64,000 nucleotides of DNA from Scatomorpha stercorigallinarum (lineage in GTDB: Bacteria > Bacillota > Clostridia > Oscillospirales > Oscillospiraceae), in NCBI GenBank assembly GCA_944387865.1, contig CALXGN010000004.1, positions 94,659-158,658 of the forward strand, in the 5' to 3' direction. The notes below the pieces were generated by a model. That model made no database searches and was not told where the DNA came from. It saw nothing but the letters and a program-made list of their open reading frames with translations. Positions 34,070-41,648 of the stretch are shown in pieces. Every line of letters begins with the position of its first letter. Positions within the stretch are counted from its first letter, which is position 1. The position numbers were made by a program, and so were the translations under genes.

Positions 34070-34435
34070 CTATACTTTCAGCCGGCGCTTTACTTCCATG
34101 TCTATGGCCGCGCAGACGGAAGGGAATTTTCCATTAACGTCAGCGTTGGAAAAACGCAGTACGGCAATGCCCGCGGAACTCAGCACGGAATCGCGCTCGG
34201 CGTCGCTTGCAAGGCCGGCGTCCTCGAAGTGCTGTGAGCCGTCAAGCTCAATAGCGAGGCGCGCCCTGACACAATAAAAATCAACGATGTAGCTGCCAAT
34301 TACGCGCTGCCGGTAGAATCTGACGGGATATTGCCGCAGAAAATCGTACCACAGATGCCGTTCCTGCGGAGTCATGGACTTGCGCAGGTCAATAGCCCGT
34401 TCTGTGAGGCTACGCTGCCTTTTCGGAAAGGCCAT
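34070..34435 (-). CDS. DUF559-family endonuclease-like protein
   Basis: This 121-residue protein belongs to the DUF559 group of PD-(D/E)XK-like, Vsr-related nucleases. Motifs are LRKSMTPQERHLWYDFLRQY, FYRQRVIGSYIVDFYC and the core ARLAIELDGSQHF, with Asp and Glu in the nuclease positions, then GIAVLRFSNADV. The start at 34435 follows GGTGGAG; a GTG two codons earlier is in frame. Base use is more A+T-rich than its neighbours, and the gene abuts a palindromic repeat. Both hint at horizontal arrival. DUF559 proteins are often found singly in genomes and their role is not established. Confidence 0.85.
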   Translation of the reverse strand: MAFPKRQRSLTERAIDLRKSMTPQERHLWYDFLRQYPVRFYRQRVIGSYIVDFYCVRARLAIELDGSQHFEDAGLASDAERDSVLSSAGIAVLRFSNADVNGKFPSVCAAIDMEVKRRLKV

Positions 34436-34437
34436 AT

Positions 34438-34833
34438 TCACTCCACCTCATACGCGAAGGGCAGCAGCTCTTTGGCGGGCACCTTGCGGGGGCCGGCGGG
34501 GGTGGGGACGATGACACGGCAGCTGGGGGCGTAGTCGCTGAGCAGCTGGCGGCAGTTGCCGCAGGGGGGCAGCAGCTCCGCGCCCTCCGGGCCGCGGACG
34601 GCCACGATGTCCGTGAATTCGCGCTCGCCGGCGGTCATCGCCGCGCCCAGGGCCACCTGCTCGGCGCAGGCCCCGTGGACGGAGTAGACGTTGATGCCCA
34701 CGTATATCTTCCCGCCGGCGGTGCGCACGGCGGCGCCCACCGTGTGCATATAGCGCTCGCCGTCGTAGTTGGCGGTGATGGCCCGGCGCGCGGCGCCTAT
34801 CAGCTCCAGGTCTTTTTCGTTCAGCTCAGTCAT
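34438..34833 (-). CDS. Cytidine deaminase-family protein
   Basis: The 131-residue zinc enzyme has the deaminase motifs CAEQVA with catalytic Glu and a Cys ligand, and PPCGNCRQLL with two Cys ligands. The order and length fit homotetrameric cytidine deaminases, which convert cytidine or deoxycytidine to uridine or deoxyuridine for salvage. Blasticidin-type deaminases look similar, so the exact substrate is not certain. It follows the thiamine pyrophosphokinase gene by 16 bases and is probably co-transcribed with it. Confidence 0.88.
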   Translation of the reverse strand: MTELNEKDLELIGAARRAITANYDGERYMHTVGAAVRTAGGKIYVGINVYSVHGACAEQVALGAAMTAGEREFTDIVAVRGPEGAELLPPCGNCRQLLSDYAPSCRVIVPTPAGPRKVPAKELLPFAYEVE

Positions 34834-34849
34834 AAATGAAGCCCCGCTT

Positions 34850-35503
34850 TCATATTTTCCCGCGCTCCGGCAGGGGGAGGGCGGGGTCGTCCTGCCAGTA
34901 GACGATGAGCGTGCCGCGCCCGACGGAGATCTCCGCCGCCTCGCCGGTGAAGCTGTTGCTGACGCCGAGGGGGAAGGCGGCCGTCAGGACGGCCCGGTCC
35001 AGGCGGTAATAGAGCCCGCGCTCGCTGACGCCGGCGGCGTCCGGCCCGTGGCAGAAGGCGGAAAAGTCGCCGCGGTAGCGATCGTCGAAGCGCAGCGCGT
35101 CCCCGTCCGCGATGGCGGTGAGGGCGCAGCCCTCGCCGATGATGAAGCACTCCGCGCCCTGCGCGCGGGCCCAGGCCAGGGCCTGGATATTGGCCAGCGT
35201 GTGGTCCAGCCGCCGCCCGCCGAGCGCGCCGAAGAGCAGTATGCGCCGGCAGCCGAGCGTGACGGCGTGCCGCAGGGCGATCATCGAGTCCGTGTCGTCC
35301 TTCTCCACGGGGCAGACCTCCACGTTGGGGAAGCTGGGGATGCGGCCCAGGGAGTCAAAGTCGCCGACGATGAGGTCGGGCCGCGCGCCGAGCCGCTCAA
35401 GGTGCCGGCAGCCGGCGTCCGCGGCGATGATATAGTCGCCCTCCCCGGGCGTGAAGCGCGCCGGGGCCATGTCCGCGGCGCAGACGATGTAGCAGTCGTT
35501 CAC
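34850..35503 (-). CDS. thiN: Thiamine pyrophosphokinase
   Basis: This 217-residue enzyme transfers pyrophosphate from ATP to thiamine, making thiamine diphosphate. Hallmarks are IIAADAGCRHLERLGARPDL, IVGDFDSLG, VEKDDTDSMIAL and the GALGGRRLDHTLANI segment. I set the start at the GTG at 35503 because GGAGG lies eight bases upstream. The longer frame to 35539 would precede that site and crosses into the terminator hairpin. No TPP riboswitch is visible. Downstream it leads into the cytidine deaminase gene. Confidence 0.92.
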   Translation of the reverse strand: MNDCYIVCAADMAPARFTPGEGDYIIAADAGCRHLERLGARPDLIVGDFDSLGRIPSFPNVEVCPVEKDDTDSMIALRHAVTLGCRRILLFGALGGRRLDHTLANIQALAWARAQGAECFIIGEGCALTAIADGDALRFDDRYRGDFSAFCHGPDAAGVSERGLYYRLDRAVLTAAFPLGVSNSFTGEAAEISVGRGTLIVYWQDDPALPLPERGKI

Positions 35504-35546
35504 GGGAAAAACCTCCGAATATGCGTGTGTTGGGGCCAAAAACGCC

Positions 35547-35595
35547 GCAAAGCCGCGGCCTCCGGCGCTGATGTTGCCGGACGCTGCGGCTTTGC
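35547..35595 (-). terminator. Terminator after the S1-domain gene
   Basis: On the minus strand GCAAAGCCGC at one end pairs with GCGGCTTTGC at the other around a TCCGGC/GCCGGA inner helix, followed by CGTTTTTGG. It ends the yabP-yabQ-divIC-S1 operon. Confidence 0.85.
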
Positions 35596-35610
35596 GCGCT
35601 GATGCGGCGC

Positions 35611-36066
35611 TTATTTCCTCCTGCGGGAGGTGCGGTGATCGGAATACATCTTGTTGTCCGCCATGCGGCTGTCCGATTCCTGCATGAAATGCTTCAGCTT
35701 ATCCTCGAAGCTCTGGTCGCCCGAGGGGCCGTTGGCGGGCGGAACGCCCTGTCGGCCGCCGCCCATGTGCTGCCTGGGCGCTGCGGAGGGCGCGCGCGGC
35801 GCGCGGCGCTCCGGCCTCGCCCCGGGAGCGGGCTCCTCGGCCTTTTTGATGGAGAGGTTGATCTTCCCGTCGTCCGCGATGCTGAGGACGCGGACCTTCA
35901 CCGTCTGCCCCTCCTGCACATAGTCGTGCACGTCGTTGACGAAGGTATTTGCGATCTCGGATATGTGGACCAGCCCACTTTTGCCATCCGGCATGGTGAC
36001 AAAGGCCCCGAACTTGGTGATGCCCGTGACCTTCCCCTCGACTACCATTCCCACCTGAAGCTGCAT
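35611..36066 (-). CDS. S1-domain RNA-binding protein (YabR-like)
   Basis: The 151-residue protein has one S1 domain (residues 1-72): MQLQVGMVVEGKVTGITKFG, then SGLVHISEIANTFV and KVRVLSIADDGKINLSIKK. A basic disordered Pro/Arg/Gly linker follows, then an EDKLKHFMQESDSRM helix and a basic end. In Firmicutes the gene lies immediately after divIC, as here. It is a general RNA-binding or stress protein of poorly defined role. The start at 36066 begins the S1 fold; the longer frame to 36240 overlaps divIC. Confidence 0.9.
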   Translation of the reverse strand: MQLQVGMVVEGKVTGITKFGAFVTMPDGKSGLVHISEIANTFVNDVHDYVQEGQTVKVRVLSIADDGKINLSIKKAEEPAPGARPERRAPRAPSAAPRQHMGGGRQGVPPANGPSGDQSFEDKLKHFMQESDSRMADNKMYSDHRTSRRRK

Positions 36067-36076
36067 TTTTGGCTCT

Positions 36077-36373
36077 CTATCCCCCTGTTTGATTGTCCCG
36101 TCCGCCCGCGAACACGAACACGGTCTCGCCGGGATAGACGAGGCCGAGCTCCCGGGCCGCGCGCTCGAGCGCGCCGCGCTCATCGGAGAGGGCGAGCGAA
36201 CGCTCAAGGCCGGCGTTCTCCCGCTCCAGCTCTCCGGCACGGCGGCTGAGTTCCTCCAGGCGCTGGCCGTACTCCGCGGCGGCGGACTCCGTCGCCGCTA
36301 TGCCGGCGAGGGCGTACAGCGAGAGGGCGGCGGCGATCAGCAGAGCGATAATCCCAGACCTGCTTAGTTTCAT
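36077..36373 (-). CDS. divIC: Septum-formation initiator DivIC/FtsB family
   Basis: This 98-residue bitopic protein has a short cytoplasmic start, a membrane helix (about 6-25) and a coiled coil (YGQRLEELSRRAGELERENA). A conserved end with ERAARELGLVYPGETVFVF follows. It scaffolds the FtsL/DivIB/FtsW/FtsI core at the septum. The position between yabQ and the S1 gene is the classic Firmicutes arrangement. GGAGGG precedes the start at 36373. Its 5' end overlaps the yabQ frame by about 170 bases. Confidence 0.93.
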   Translation of the reverse strand: MKLSRSGIIALLIAAALSLYALAGIAATESAAAEYGQRLEELSRRAGELERENAGLERSLALSDERGALERAARELGLVYPGETVFVFAGGRDNQTGG

Positions 36374-36827
36374 CCTGCCCTCCGTTGACAGTCCTGCCGG
36401 AGCCTGAGCGCCGGCGGCGGTTTTTCCATATTGTAAACCCATATCGGCAATTTGAAAAGATATTTTTTGCAATTTTTTTGAGGGGATGGAAATTTTTCAG
36501 CGGCCTCGCCGCGCGCGCGGCGGCCTCCGCCAGCGCGGAGAAGCCCCGCAGGGCCCCGCGGGAGAGCGTGCAGCGCCAGAGGGCCCAGCCGAGCGCCGCC
36601 GCGGCCAGCATGAACAGCCTCAGCCGCCCCTCGCCGGGGCCCTGGGCGAAGGCGAAGAGGGAGGCGAGCAGCGCGGCGGAAAAGAGCGTGTCCGCCGCCG
36701 CCGTGAGGCAGCCGCGCCGCGCCCGCAGGCGGAACGCCTTGAAGAAGTCGTAGAGCGCGGCGAGCAGTGCGCCCAGCGCGAGGGCTGCCGCCGCCTGGGC
36801 GGCCTGCTGCGGTATCGGCAGCAGCAT
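36204..36827 (-). CDS. yabQ: Spore cortex biosynthesis protein YabQ
   Basis: This membrane protein of up to 207 residues shows the YabQ pattern: QQAAQAAAALALGALLAALYDFFKA, then FRLRARRGCLTAAADTLFSA and ALGWALWRCTLSRG, with four or five helices. YabQ is required for spore cortex formation and sits in the forespore outer membrane. The start at 36827, four bases after the yabP stop, suggests translational coupling. Odd point: the frame stays open 170 bases into divIC, and the Arg-rich C-terminal 55 residues look unlike a normal YabQ end. Confidence 0.85.
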   Translation of the reverse strand: MLLPIPQQAAQAAAALALGALLAALYDFFKAFRLRARRGCLTAAADTLFSAALLASLFAFAQGPGEGRLRLFMLAAAALGWALWRCTLSRGALRGFSALAEAAARAARPLKNFHPLKKIAKNIFSNCRYGFTIWKNRRRRSGSGRTVNGGQDETKQVWDYRSADRRRPLAVRPRRHSGDGVRRRGVRPAPGGTQPPCRRAGAGERRP

Positions 36828-36831
36828 CTGC

Positions 36832-37113
36832 TCAGCCAAAGAGCCGCGCCCAGAAGCCGCCCTGGCCCGGCGGGGCGTCCTCATATTGCAGCCCGCTGAG
36901 CGCGCCCTCCGCGCTCAGCTCGCCTGTCTCCAGGCTCAGCCGGCCGATGTGCAGCCCCTCGCCGCTGATGGTGAGCCTCCCCTTCACCGTCCGCAGCTCG
37001 ATGCGCTCCTCGTCGAAGCTCTCCACCTCCTCCACGCCGGTGACGGTGAGCTTCGCGCGCTCATCCAGCGTCAGGCTGTGCGCCATGGGCCGCGCAGAGT
37101 CCTCGTAAGCCAT
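36832..37113 (-). CDS. yabP: Sporulation protein YabP
   Basis: The 93-residue protein has the YabP/YqfC pattern: HSLTLDERAKLTVTGVEEV, then FDEERIELRTVKGRLTISGE and GLHIGRLSLETGELSAEG. YabP acts with YabQ in cortex assembly in the mother cell. The ATG at 37113 follows AAGGGGTGAGG. A sigma-E promoter would be expected upstream; I could not recognise one with confidence. Confidence 0.93.
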   Translation of the reverse strand: MAYEDSARPMAHSLTLDERAKLTVTGVEEVESFDEERIELRTVKGRLTISGEGLHIGRLSLETGELSAEGALSGLQYEDAPPGQGGFWARLFG

Positions 37114-37194
37114 GTCCTCACCCCTTCCTGTCCACATGATATGCCCGCGCGGCGGGAGAAAGCAGGCTTTTCCTGGCAAGTTTTGCCGAAGGCC

Positions 37195-37222
37195 TTGACG
37201 CCGGGCGCCAATGTGTTATGTT
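37195..37222 (+). promoter_or_regulatory. Sigma-A-like promoter of the 37241 gene
   Basis: TTGACG (37195-37200) and TATGTT (37217-37222) are separated by 16 bases. This leaves an extremely short leader before the start codon, so the strength of this call is moderate. Confidence 0.5.
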
Positions 37223-37240
37223 AACTGGGAGGTGATGGCT

Positions 37241-37798
37241 TTGAAGCTGAAAAAAGCCGCGGCGGCCGCCGCGGCGCTGCTGCTGTTCATTTTTGCCAAC
37301 CTGCGCTGGGAGTACACGGTGAGCGCCGGCGGCGAGGAGCTGCCCGGGCGCTGGACGCGCGCGCAGGTGGGGAGCGCGCTGCGCGCGGCCTCCGCCGCGG
37401 CGGCGGAAGTGGCCCGCGGCGAGAGCGCGGCCCCGGAGCTGGAGCTGCGCGCCCGGCCGGCCTTCAATGCCGGCGATGGCCCGGCCGCGGCGCTGGCGCG
37501 GGAGCTGCTCGCGCGCTGCGAGGGGGTGGAGGGCGGCTGGCTGGTGACGCTCTCCGGCGAGGAACTGGGCGTGACGGGCGACAGCTCCGCCTTCGGCGAG
37601 GCGATGGACGCCCTGATGGCCTCGCGCGTCTCGCGCGAGGCGGTGAGCGCGCATGTGGCGGGGGAGATAGAGCTCGCGCCCGTCTGCGTGCCGGAGGGGG
37701 CGCTGGAGGACGCCGCGGCCCTGGCGGAGGCCGTTTTCGCCGCCGCGCCGGTGATATACTTCACGCCCGACGGCGAGGGGCGGCTGGCGCTGGGCTGA
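37241..37798 (+). CDS. Exported protein of unknown function
   Basis: This protein of about 185 residues is likely to begin at the TTG at 37241, eight bases after GGAGG. An ATG at 37235 sits too close to that site. A hydrophobic N-terminal helix (KKAAAAAAALLLFIFANL) leads to an Ala/Glu-rich exported domain. WRYTVSAGGEELPGRWTRAQ and the later ERFxxxxGxVDAL-type patterns recall N-terminal modules of clostridial M23 peptidases, but no catalytic domain follows. The gene is convergent with the rhomboid gene, the stops lying two bases apart. Function unknown. Confidence 0.7.
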   Translation: MKLKKAAAAAAALLLFIFANLRWEYTVSAGGEELPGRWTRAQVGSALRAASAAAAEVARGESAAPELELRARPAFNAGDGPAAALARELLARCEGVEGGWLVTLSGEELGVTGDSSAFGEAMDALMASRVSREAVSAHVAGEIELAPVCVPEGALEDAAALAEAVFAAAPVIYFTPDGEGRLALG

Positions 37799-37799
37799 G

Positions 37800-38354
37800 T
37801 CAGGCCCGGCGCAGGGCAAAGCCGAGCACGGCGCCCATCAGCCCGCCGATGATGTGCGTCAGCTGGGAGATGTTGTCGCGCGTGAACAGCCCGGCGAGCA
37901 CCTCCTGGCCCAGGTAGAGCACGAGCACCAGCAGCAGCGTCAGCGGCAGCTCGCCGCGGCGCATCCCGGAGAGGGAGGCCATGACGATGAGCATGAACAC
38001 GATGCCGGACGCGCCCAGCAGGGCCGTATCAGGGAACAGCAGCCACTGCGCGAGGGCGGAGACGAGCGCGGTGGCGGCGATGGAGAGGGCCAGCGCCCCG
38101 CCGCCGTAGCGCTCCTCCATCGGCGGGCCGATGACCAGCAGCATCAGCATGTTGCCGATGTAGTGCTGCCAGTCCGCGTGCCCCAGCACGTGGCCGAAAA
38201 GGCGCACATAGGTCAGCGGGTCCGTGAGCGGGGCGGGGTAGGTGGTGAAGAGGGCCCAGGTGGTCTCGCCGCCCGTCAGCTCGCCGAGCACCAGCGCGCC
38301 CAGGCTGAGCAGGGCGAAGCTGAGGATGACGGGGGAGTTATAGGACAATCTCAT
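37800..38354 (-). CDS. Rhomboid-family intramembrane serine protease
   Basis: This 184-residue membrane protein has six predicted helices. Catalytic features are LGASGIVFML (GxSG with nucleophile Ser) and the His in LTHIIGGLMGAVLGF. The HYIGNMLMLLVIGPPMEERYG segment is the typical helix 2 Asn-containing stretch. It cleaves membrane-spanning substrates. It is shorter than average but complete. It overlaps the end of the pseudouridine synthase gene by 17 bases, with an AGGAGGT site inside that gene. Confidence 0.9.
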   Translation of the reverse strand: MRLSYNSPVILSFALLSLGALVLGELTGGETTWALFTTYPAPLTDPLTYVRLFGHVLGHADWQHYIGNMLMLLVIGPPMEERYGGGALALSIAATALVSALAQWLLFPDTALLGASGIVFMLIVMASLSGMRRGELPLTLLLVLVLYLGQEVLAGLFTRDNISQLTHIIGGLMGAVLGFALRRA

Positions 38355-39228
38355 GCGCGCGCAGCACCTCCTGCATGTCCTCCGGCATGGGCGCGGTGAC
38401 GGAAACGGCCGCGCCCGTGAGCGGGTGGACGAGATAGAGCGCCGCCGAGTGCAGCAGCGGCCGCGCCGCCAGCGTGCCGCCGCCGTAGAGCCGGTCGCCG
38501 GCGATGGGGCAGCCGAGCGCGGCGAGGTGGACGCGGATCTGGTGCGTGCGCCCGGTTTCCGGCCGCAGGCGCAGCAGGGAAAGGCCGCCGGCGCTGCCGA
38601 GCACCTCATAGCGCGTGACGCTCGCGAGGCCCTCCGGCGCGGTGTGGAAGCGCTTTTCGCCCGGCACGCGGGCGATGGGCAGATCGATGACGCCCGCGCG
38701 CTCCGGCATCTCGCTGCAGGCAACGGCCAGGTATTCGCGGCGGAAGGCGTCCGTGTGCAGTATCTTCCGCAGGCGGTCGTGCATATAGCCGTTCTTGGCC
38801 GCGCACATGGCGCCCGTGGTGCCGCGGTCAAGGCGGTTGACGGGGTGGAAGGGCGCGGCAGAGCCCAGGTAGCGGGCCACGGCGGCGCCAATCGTCGGCT
38901 CGCCGCGCTCCGAACGGCCGTGCACGGCGATGCCGGCGGGCTTGTTTATGATAAGCAGGTCCTCGTCCTCATAGAGGATGTCCAGCGCGGGGCCGCCGGG
39001 GACGAAAACGCCCTCCCGCGTGTCGCCCACGTCCACCTCCAGGCGGTCGCCGGCGTGCGCCACGTCGAGCGTCCGCACGGCCTGCCCGTTCAGCCGCACG
39101 GCCCCGGGGCGCTGCTTCAGGCGCGTCACCAGCCCGGCGGAGAGCCCCAGCGGGCCCTGCAAAAGGCTGCGGACGCGCCGGCCGTCCTGTTCGGGGGAGA
39201 CGGTCAGGCCCAGCGTGCGCGCGCTCAC
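38338..39228 (-). CDS. RluA-family pseudouridine synthase
   Basis: The 296-residue RNA-modifying enzyme has an S4-like N-terminal domain (LSAGLVTRLKQRPGAVRLNG) and the RluA catalytic motif HPVNRLDRGTTG with the catalytic Asp. Further family motifs are EDLLIINKPAGIAVHG and RPETGRTHQIRVHLAALGCPI. It probably isomerises uridines in 23S rRNA or tRNA, the site being unknown. It uses a GTG start overlapping the macro-domain stop (GTGA), so translation is coupled. Confidence 0.94.
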   Translation of the reverse strand: MSARTLGLTVSPEQDGRRVRSLLQGPLGLSAGLVTRLKQRPGAVRLNGQAVRTLDVAHAGDRLEVDVGDTREGVFVPGGPALDILYEDEDLLIINKPAGIAVHGRSERGEPTIGAAVARYLGSAAPFHPVNRLDRGTTGAMCAAKNGYMHDRLRKILHTDAFRREYLAVACSEMPERAGVIDLPIARVPGEKRFHTAPEGLASVTRYEVLGSAGGLSLLRLRPETGRTHQIRVHLAALGCPIAGDRLYGGGTLAARPLLHSAALYLVHPLTGAAVSVTAPMPEDMQEVLRAHEIVL

Positions 39229-39737
39229 AGCTCAGCGAGCGCGGCCTCATAGGCCGCTTTCGTTCTCTGGTCGAAGCAGACCATGCGCACGCGCTCGATC
39301 TCCGGGTGCGCGGCGAGATAGCCGCTGATGGCGCGCAGGGCCACGCGCGCGGCTTTATCTACCGGGTAGCCGTAGACGCCGGTGGAGATGCTGGGGAAGT
39401 CCACCGTCCGGCAGCCGTACTGGCTCGCCAGTTCCAGGCAGGAGGTGTAGCAGGAGGCGAGCGCTTCCGCCTCGCCGTGCCCGCCGCCGTGCCAGACGGG
39501 GCCCGGGGTGTGCAGTACATACCTGGCCTTCAGGTCATAGCCCTTCGTTATCTTGGCGCGGCCCGTCTGGCAGCCGCCGAGCGTGCGGCACTCTTCAAGC
39601 AGGCGCGGCCCCGCCGCGCGGTGTATGGCCCCGTCCACGCCGCCCCCGCCCAGCAGCGAGGTGTTGGCCGCGTTGGCGATGGCGTCCGCGTCCGAGCGCG
39701 TGATGTCGCCCTGTACGATACCGATGCGTTCTGTCAT
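39225..39737 (-). CDS. Macro-domain protein (O-acetyl-ADP-ribose deacetylase type)
   Basis: This 170-residue macro domain binds ADP-ribose and may hydrolyse O-acetyl-ADP-ribose or ADP-ribosyl adducts. Signatures are GDITRSDADAIANAANTSLLGGGGVDGAIHRAAG, here spaced through residues 9-42, and DFPSISTGVYGYPVDKAA, with catalytic Asn and Asp in the usual places. The start at 39737 follows GGAGG at eight bases. It forms an operon with the RluA and rhomboid genes. Confidence 0.94.
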   Translation of the reverse strand: MTERIGIVQGDITRSDADAIANAANTSLLGGGGVDGAIHRAAGPRLLEECRTLGGCQTGRAKITKGYDLKARYVLHTPGPVWHGGGHGEAEALASCYTSCLELASQYGCRTVDFPSISTGVYGYPVDKAARVALRAISGYLAAHPEIERVRMVCFDQRTKAAYEAALAEL

Positions 39738-39784
39738 ATGTGCAGCCTCCATGATATCTTTTACGACAGTGTAGCATCGTTTGC

Positions 39785-40359
39785 CAATAAGCGCAAGGCC
39801 CCAGGCTGCGCCTGGAGGCGGCCAACGGCCGCGGGTATTTGCGCAAAGCCACTTGCCTCCCCTTTTAAGGGGAGGTGGCCGCACGAAAGTGCGGCCGGAG
39901 GGGTGGCCAGCCGAGCGCTCGGCAGGTAAGCGCGCAGGCCAGACGCCCCGTTGGCCAACGGCCCATCAGTCAGCTTCGCTGACAGCTCCCCTTAAAAGGG
40001 GAGCCGGACTGCGTCCGGCGGCAGAGGCGCTGCGCGCCGCTGAATTTGCGGAAAACCCCAAGCCTCCCCTGCCGTGCAGGGGAGGTGGCGCCTGCGGAGC
40101 AGGCGACGGAGGGGTGTTGGAGATTTGCGCATCTTACCAAAGAACCGCAGACTTCCGGCACCCCTCCGGCCGCGCTTGCGCGCGTCCACCTCCCCTACAA
40201 GTAGGGGAGGCTTTTACGTCGCGTAGGACAAAAGCCGGGGAGCGAGAGCTCCCCGGCTTTTCTGTTATATGTTTCTGCAAACTTGCCGTAGACCGGCGCG
40301 CAGCGCATCTGCATCCAAGCGCAGCTTGGCGGCGGCAACTGCCCCCGGCCGCTGGCCGG
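39785..40359. repeat. Repeat island: palindromic family A, copies 3 and 4
   Basis: No gene is seen in this 575-base stretch. A variant copy lies at 39854-40014 (GCCTCCCCTTTTAAGGGG arm, GGCCGCACGAAAGTGCGGCC hairpin, matching right arm). A standard copy in the opposite orientation lies at 40061-40212, followed by the AGCCGGGGAGC/GCTCCCCGGCT hairpin at about 40230-40260. The tail 40261-40335 matches flanks of the other copies and family C. Confidence 0.8.
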
Positions 40360-41481
40360 TCAGAGGAGGGCGGCGATGGGGAGCAGGAGGGCCAGGAGGG
40401 CGATGTTGGCGGCGGTGAAGCAGAGGAAATAGCGCCCGCGCTGCTCGGGATAGGCCCCGGCCACCTGGCGGTAGGAGATGAGGCTGGCCATGGAGGCGAT
40501 GAGCGTCCCCAGCCCGCCGAGGTTGCAGCCGACGATGAGGTCGGCCCAGTCCTGGGTGAAGCCGGCCAGCAGCAGCGCGGCGGGCACATTGCTTATCACC
40601 TGGCTGGCCAGCACGGCCGCCAGCTCCTCGCGGCCGGAGATGAAGGCCGAGAGCGCGCCGCGGAATATTTCCAGCCTGCCCAGGTTGCCGATGAAGATGA
40701 AGAACGCCACGAAAGTGCCCAGCAGCGAGTAGTCCACCGCGCGCAGCAGCGGCCTGTCGCAGAGCAAAAGGAAGGCCAGCGCCACCGCCGCCACCGCCAG
40801 CGGCGGCAGCACGTCGAAAAGCGCGAGCAGGCAGAGCGCAAAGAGCGCCGTGCAGTAGAGGGGCGTCCTGTCCGCGCGCGGCGGCCGGGCCGGCGATGCC
40901 GCACCCGGGCCCGCAACGGCCACCGCCGCCGGGCGGCGGACGAGTATCACCGCGGCCAGGCAGACGCCGGAGAGCAGGACATAGGGCGCCATCAGCGCGC
41001 AGAGCCCGCCGAAGCTGATGCCCGAGCGGGAGTAGAGATAGAGGTTCTGCGGGTTGCCGATGGGAGTGAGCATACTGCCCAGGTTGGCCGCCAGCGTCTG
41101 CATCACGACCACCGGTATCAGCAGCCGCTCCTGCCCGGAGAGTCGCAGGACGATCAGCGCGAAGGGGACAAAGGTGATGAGCGCCACATCGTTCGTTATC
41201 ACCATGCTGGATATGAAGGGCAGGAATACCAGCGCCAGCAGCAGCCCGCGCGTGCTGCGCACATGGGCGAGCAGCCGGCCGCCCAGGCGGTCGAAGAGCC
41301 CCGAGCGCTGATAGCCCTTCATCACCGCCATCAGCGAGAAGAGCAGCGCGAGCGTGTCAAAGTCTATGTAGCCGGCGTACTGCGCGTCCGGCGGCACAAG
41401 GAACATGGAGAGCAGGGCCAGGGCCGCGGCGGCGGTGAGCACCGTCTCTTTTTTCATGAAGGCGAGGGCGGAACGGAACAT
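40360..41481 (-). CDS. SLC13/ArsB-like anion permease
   Basis: The 373-residue polytopic membrane protein has about ten helices and belongs to the ion-transporter superfamily (CitT/SLC13, ArsB, NhaD). Key segments are FLPFISSMVITNDVALITFVPF, ANLGSMLTPIGNPQNLYLY (helical hairpin with the conserved NP) and the symmetrical ASQVISNVPAALLLAGFTQDW. It probably moves a carboxylate, sulfate or similar anion coupled to Na+ or H+. Substrate unknown. The start at 41481 follows GGAGGG at seven bases. Confidence 0.88.
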   Translation of the reverse strand: MFRSALAFMKKETVLTAAAALALLSMFLVPPDAQYAGYIDFDTLALLFSLMAVMKGYQRSGLFDRLGGRLLAHVRSTRGLLLALVFLPFISSMVITNDVALITFVPFALIVLRLSGQERLLIPVVVMQTLAANLGSMLTPIGNPQNLYLYSRSGISFGGLCALMAPYVLLSGVCLAAVILVRRPAAVAVAGPGAASPARPPRADRTPLYCTALFALCLLALFDVLPPLAVAAVALAFLLLCDRPLLRAVDYSLLGTFVAFFIFIGNLGRLEIFRGALSAFISGREELAAVLASQVISNVPAALLLAGFTQDWADLIVGCNLGGLGTLIASMASLISYRQVAGAYPEQRGRYFLCFTAANIALLALLLPIAALL

Positions 41482-41648
41482 TTTTATCCCTCCGGAGGGC
41501 GGGGCACAGCCCGTGATGGTCATATCAACGCGCAAAGCGGCGCGCTTTTCTGCGCGCCGCGGGAGATTATAGCACCGCAAGGCCGTACACTGTTAACGTC
41601 AAAGGGATAAAAACGCGCGGGCCGCGGTATTTCCGCGCCTGAGCGGCG

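Noticed and set aside
35504..35600. TPP riboswitch before the thiamine pyrophosphokinase gene
   Set aside because: No THI-box motifs; the hairpin is the terminator of the S1-domain gene.
37800..38891. Long rhomboid frame starting at 38891
   Set aside because: The upstream 180 codons lie inside the RluA gene in another frame; the rhomboid fold starts at 38354 with an AGGAGGT site.
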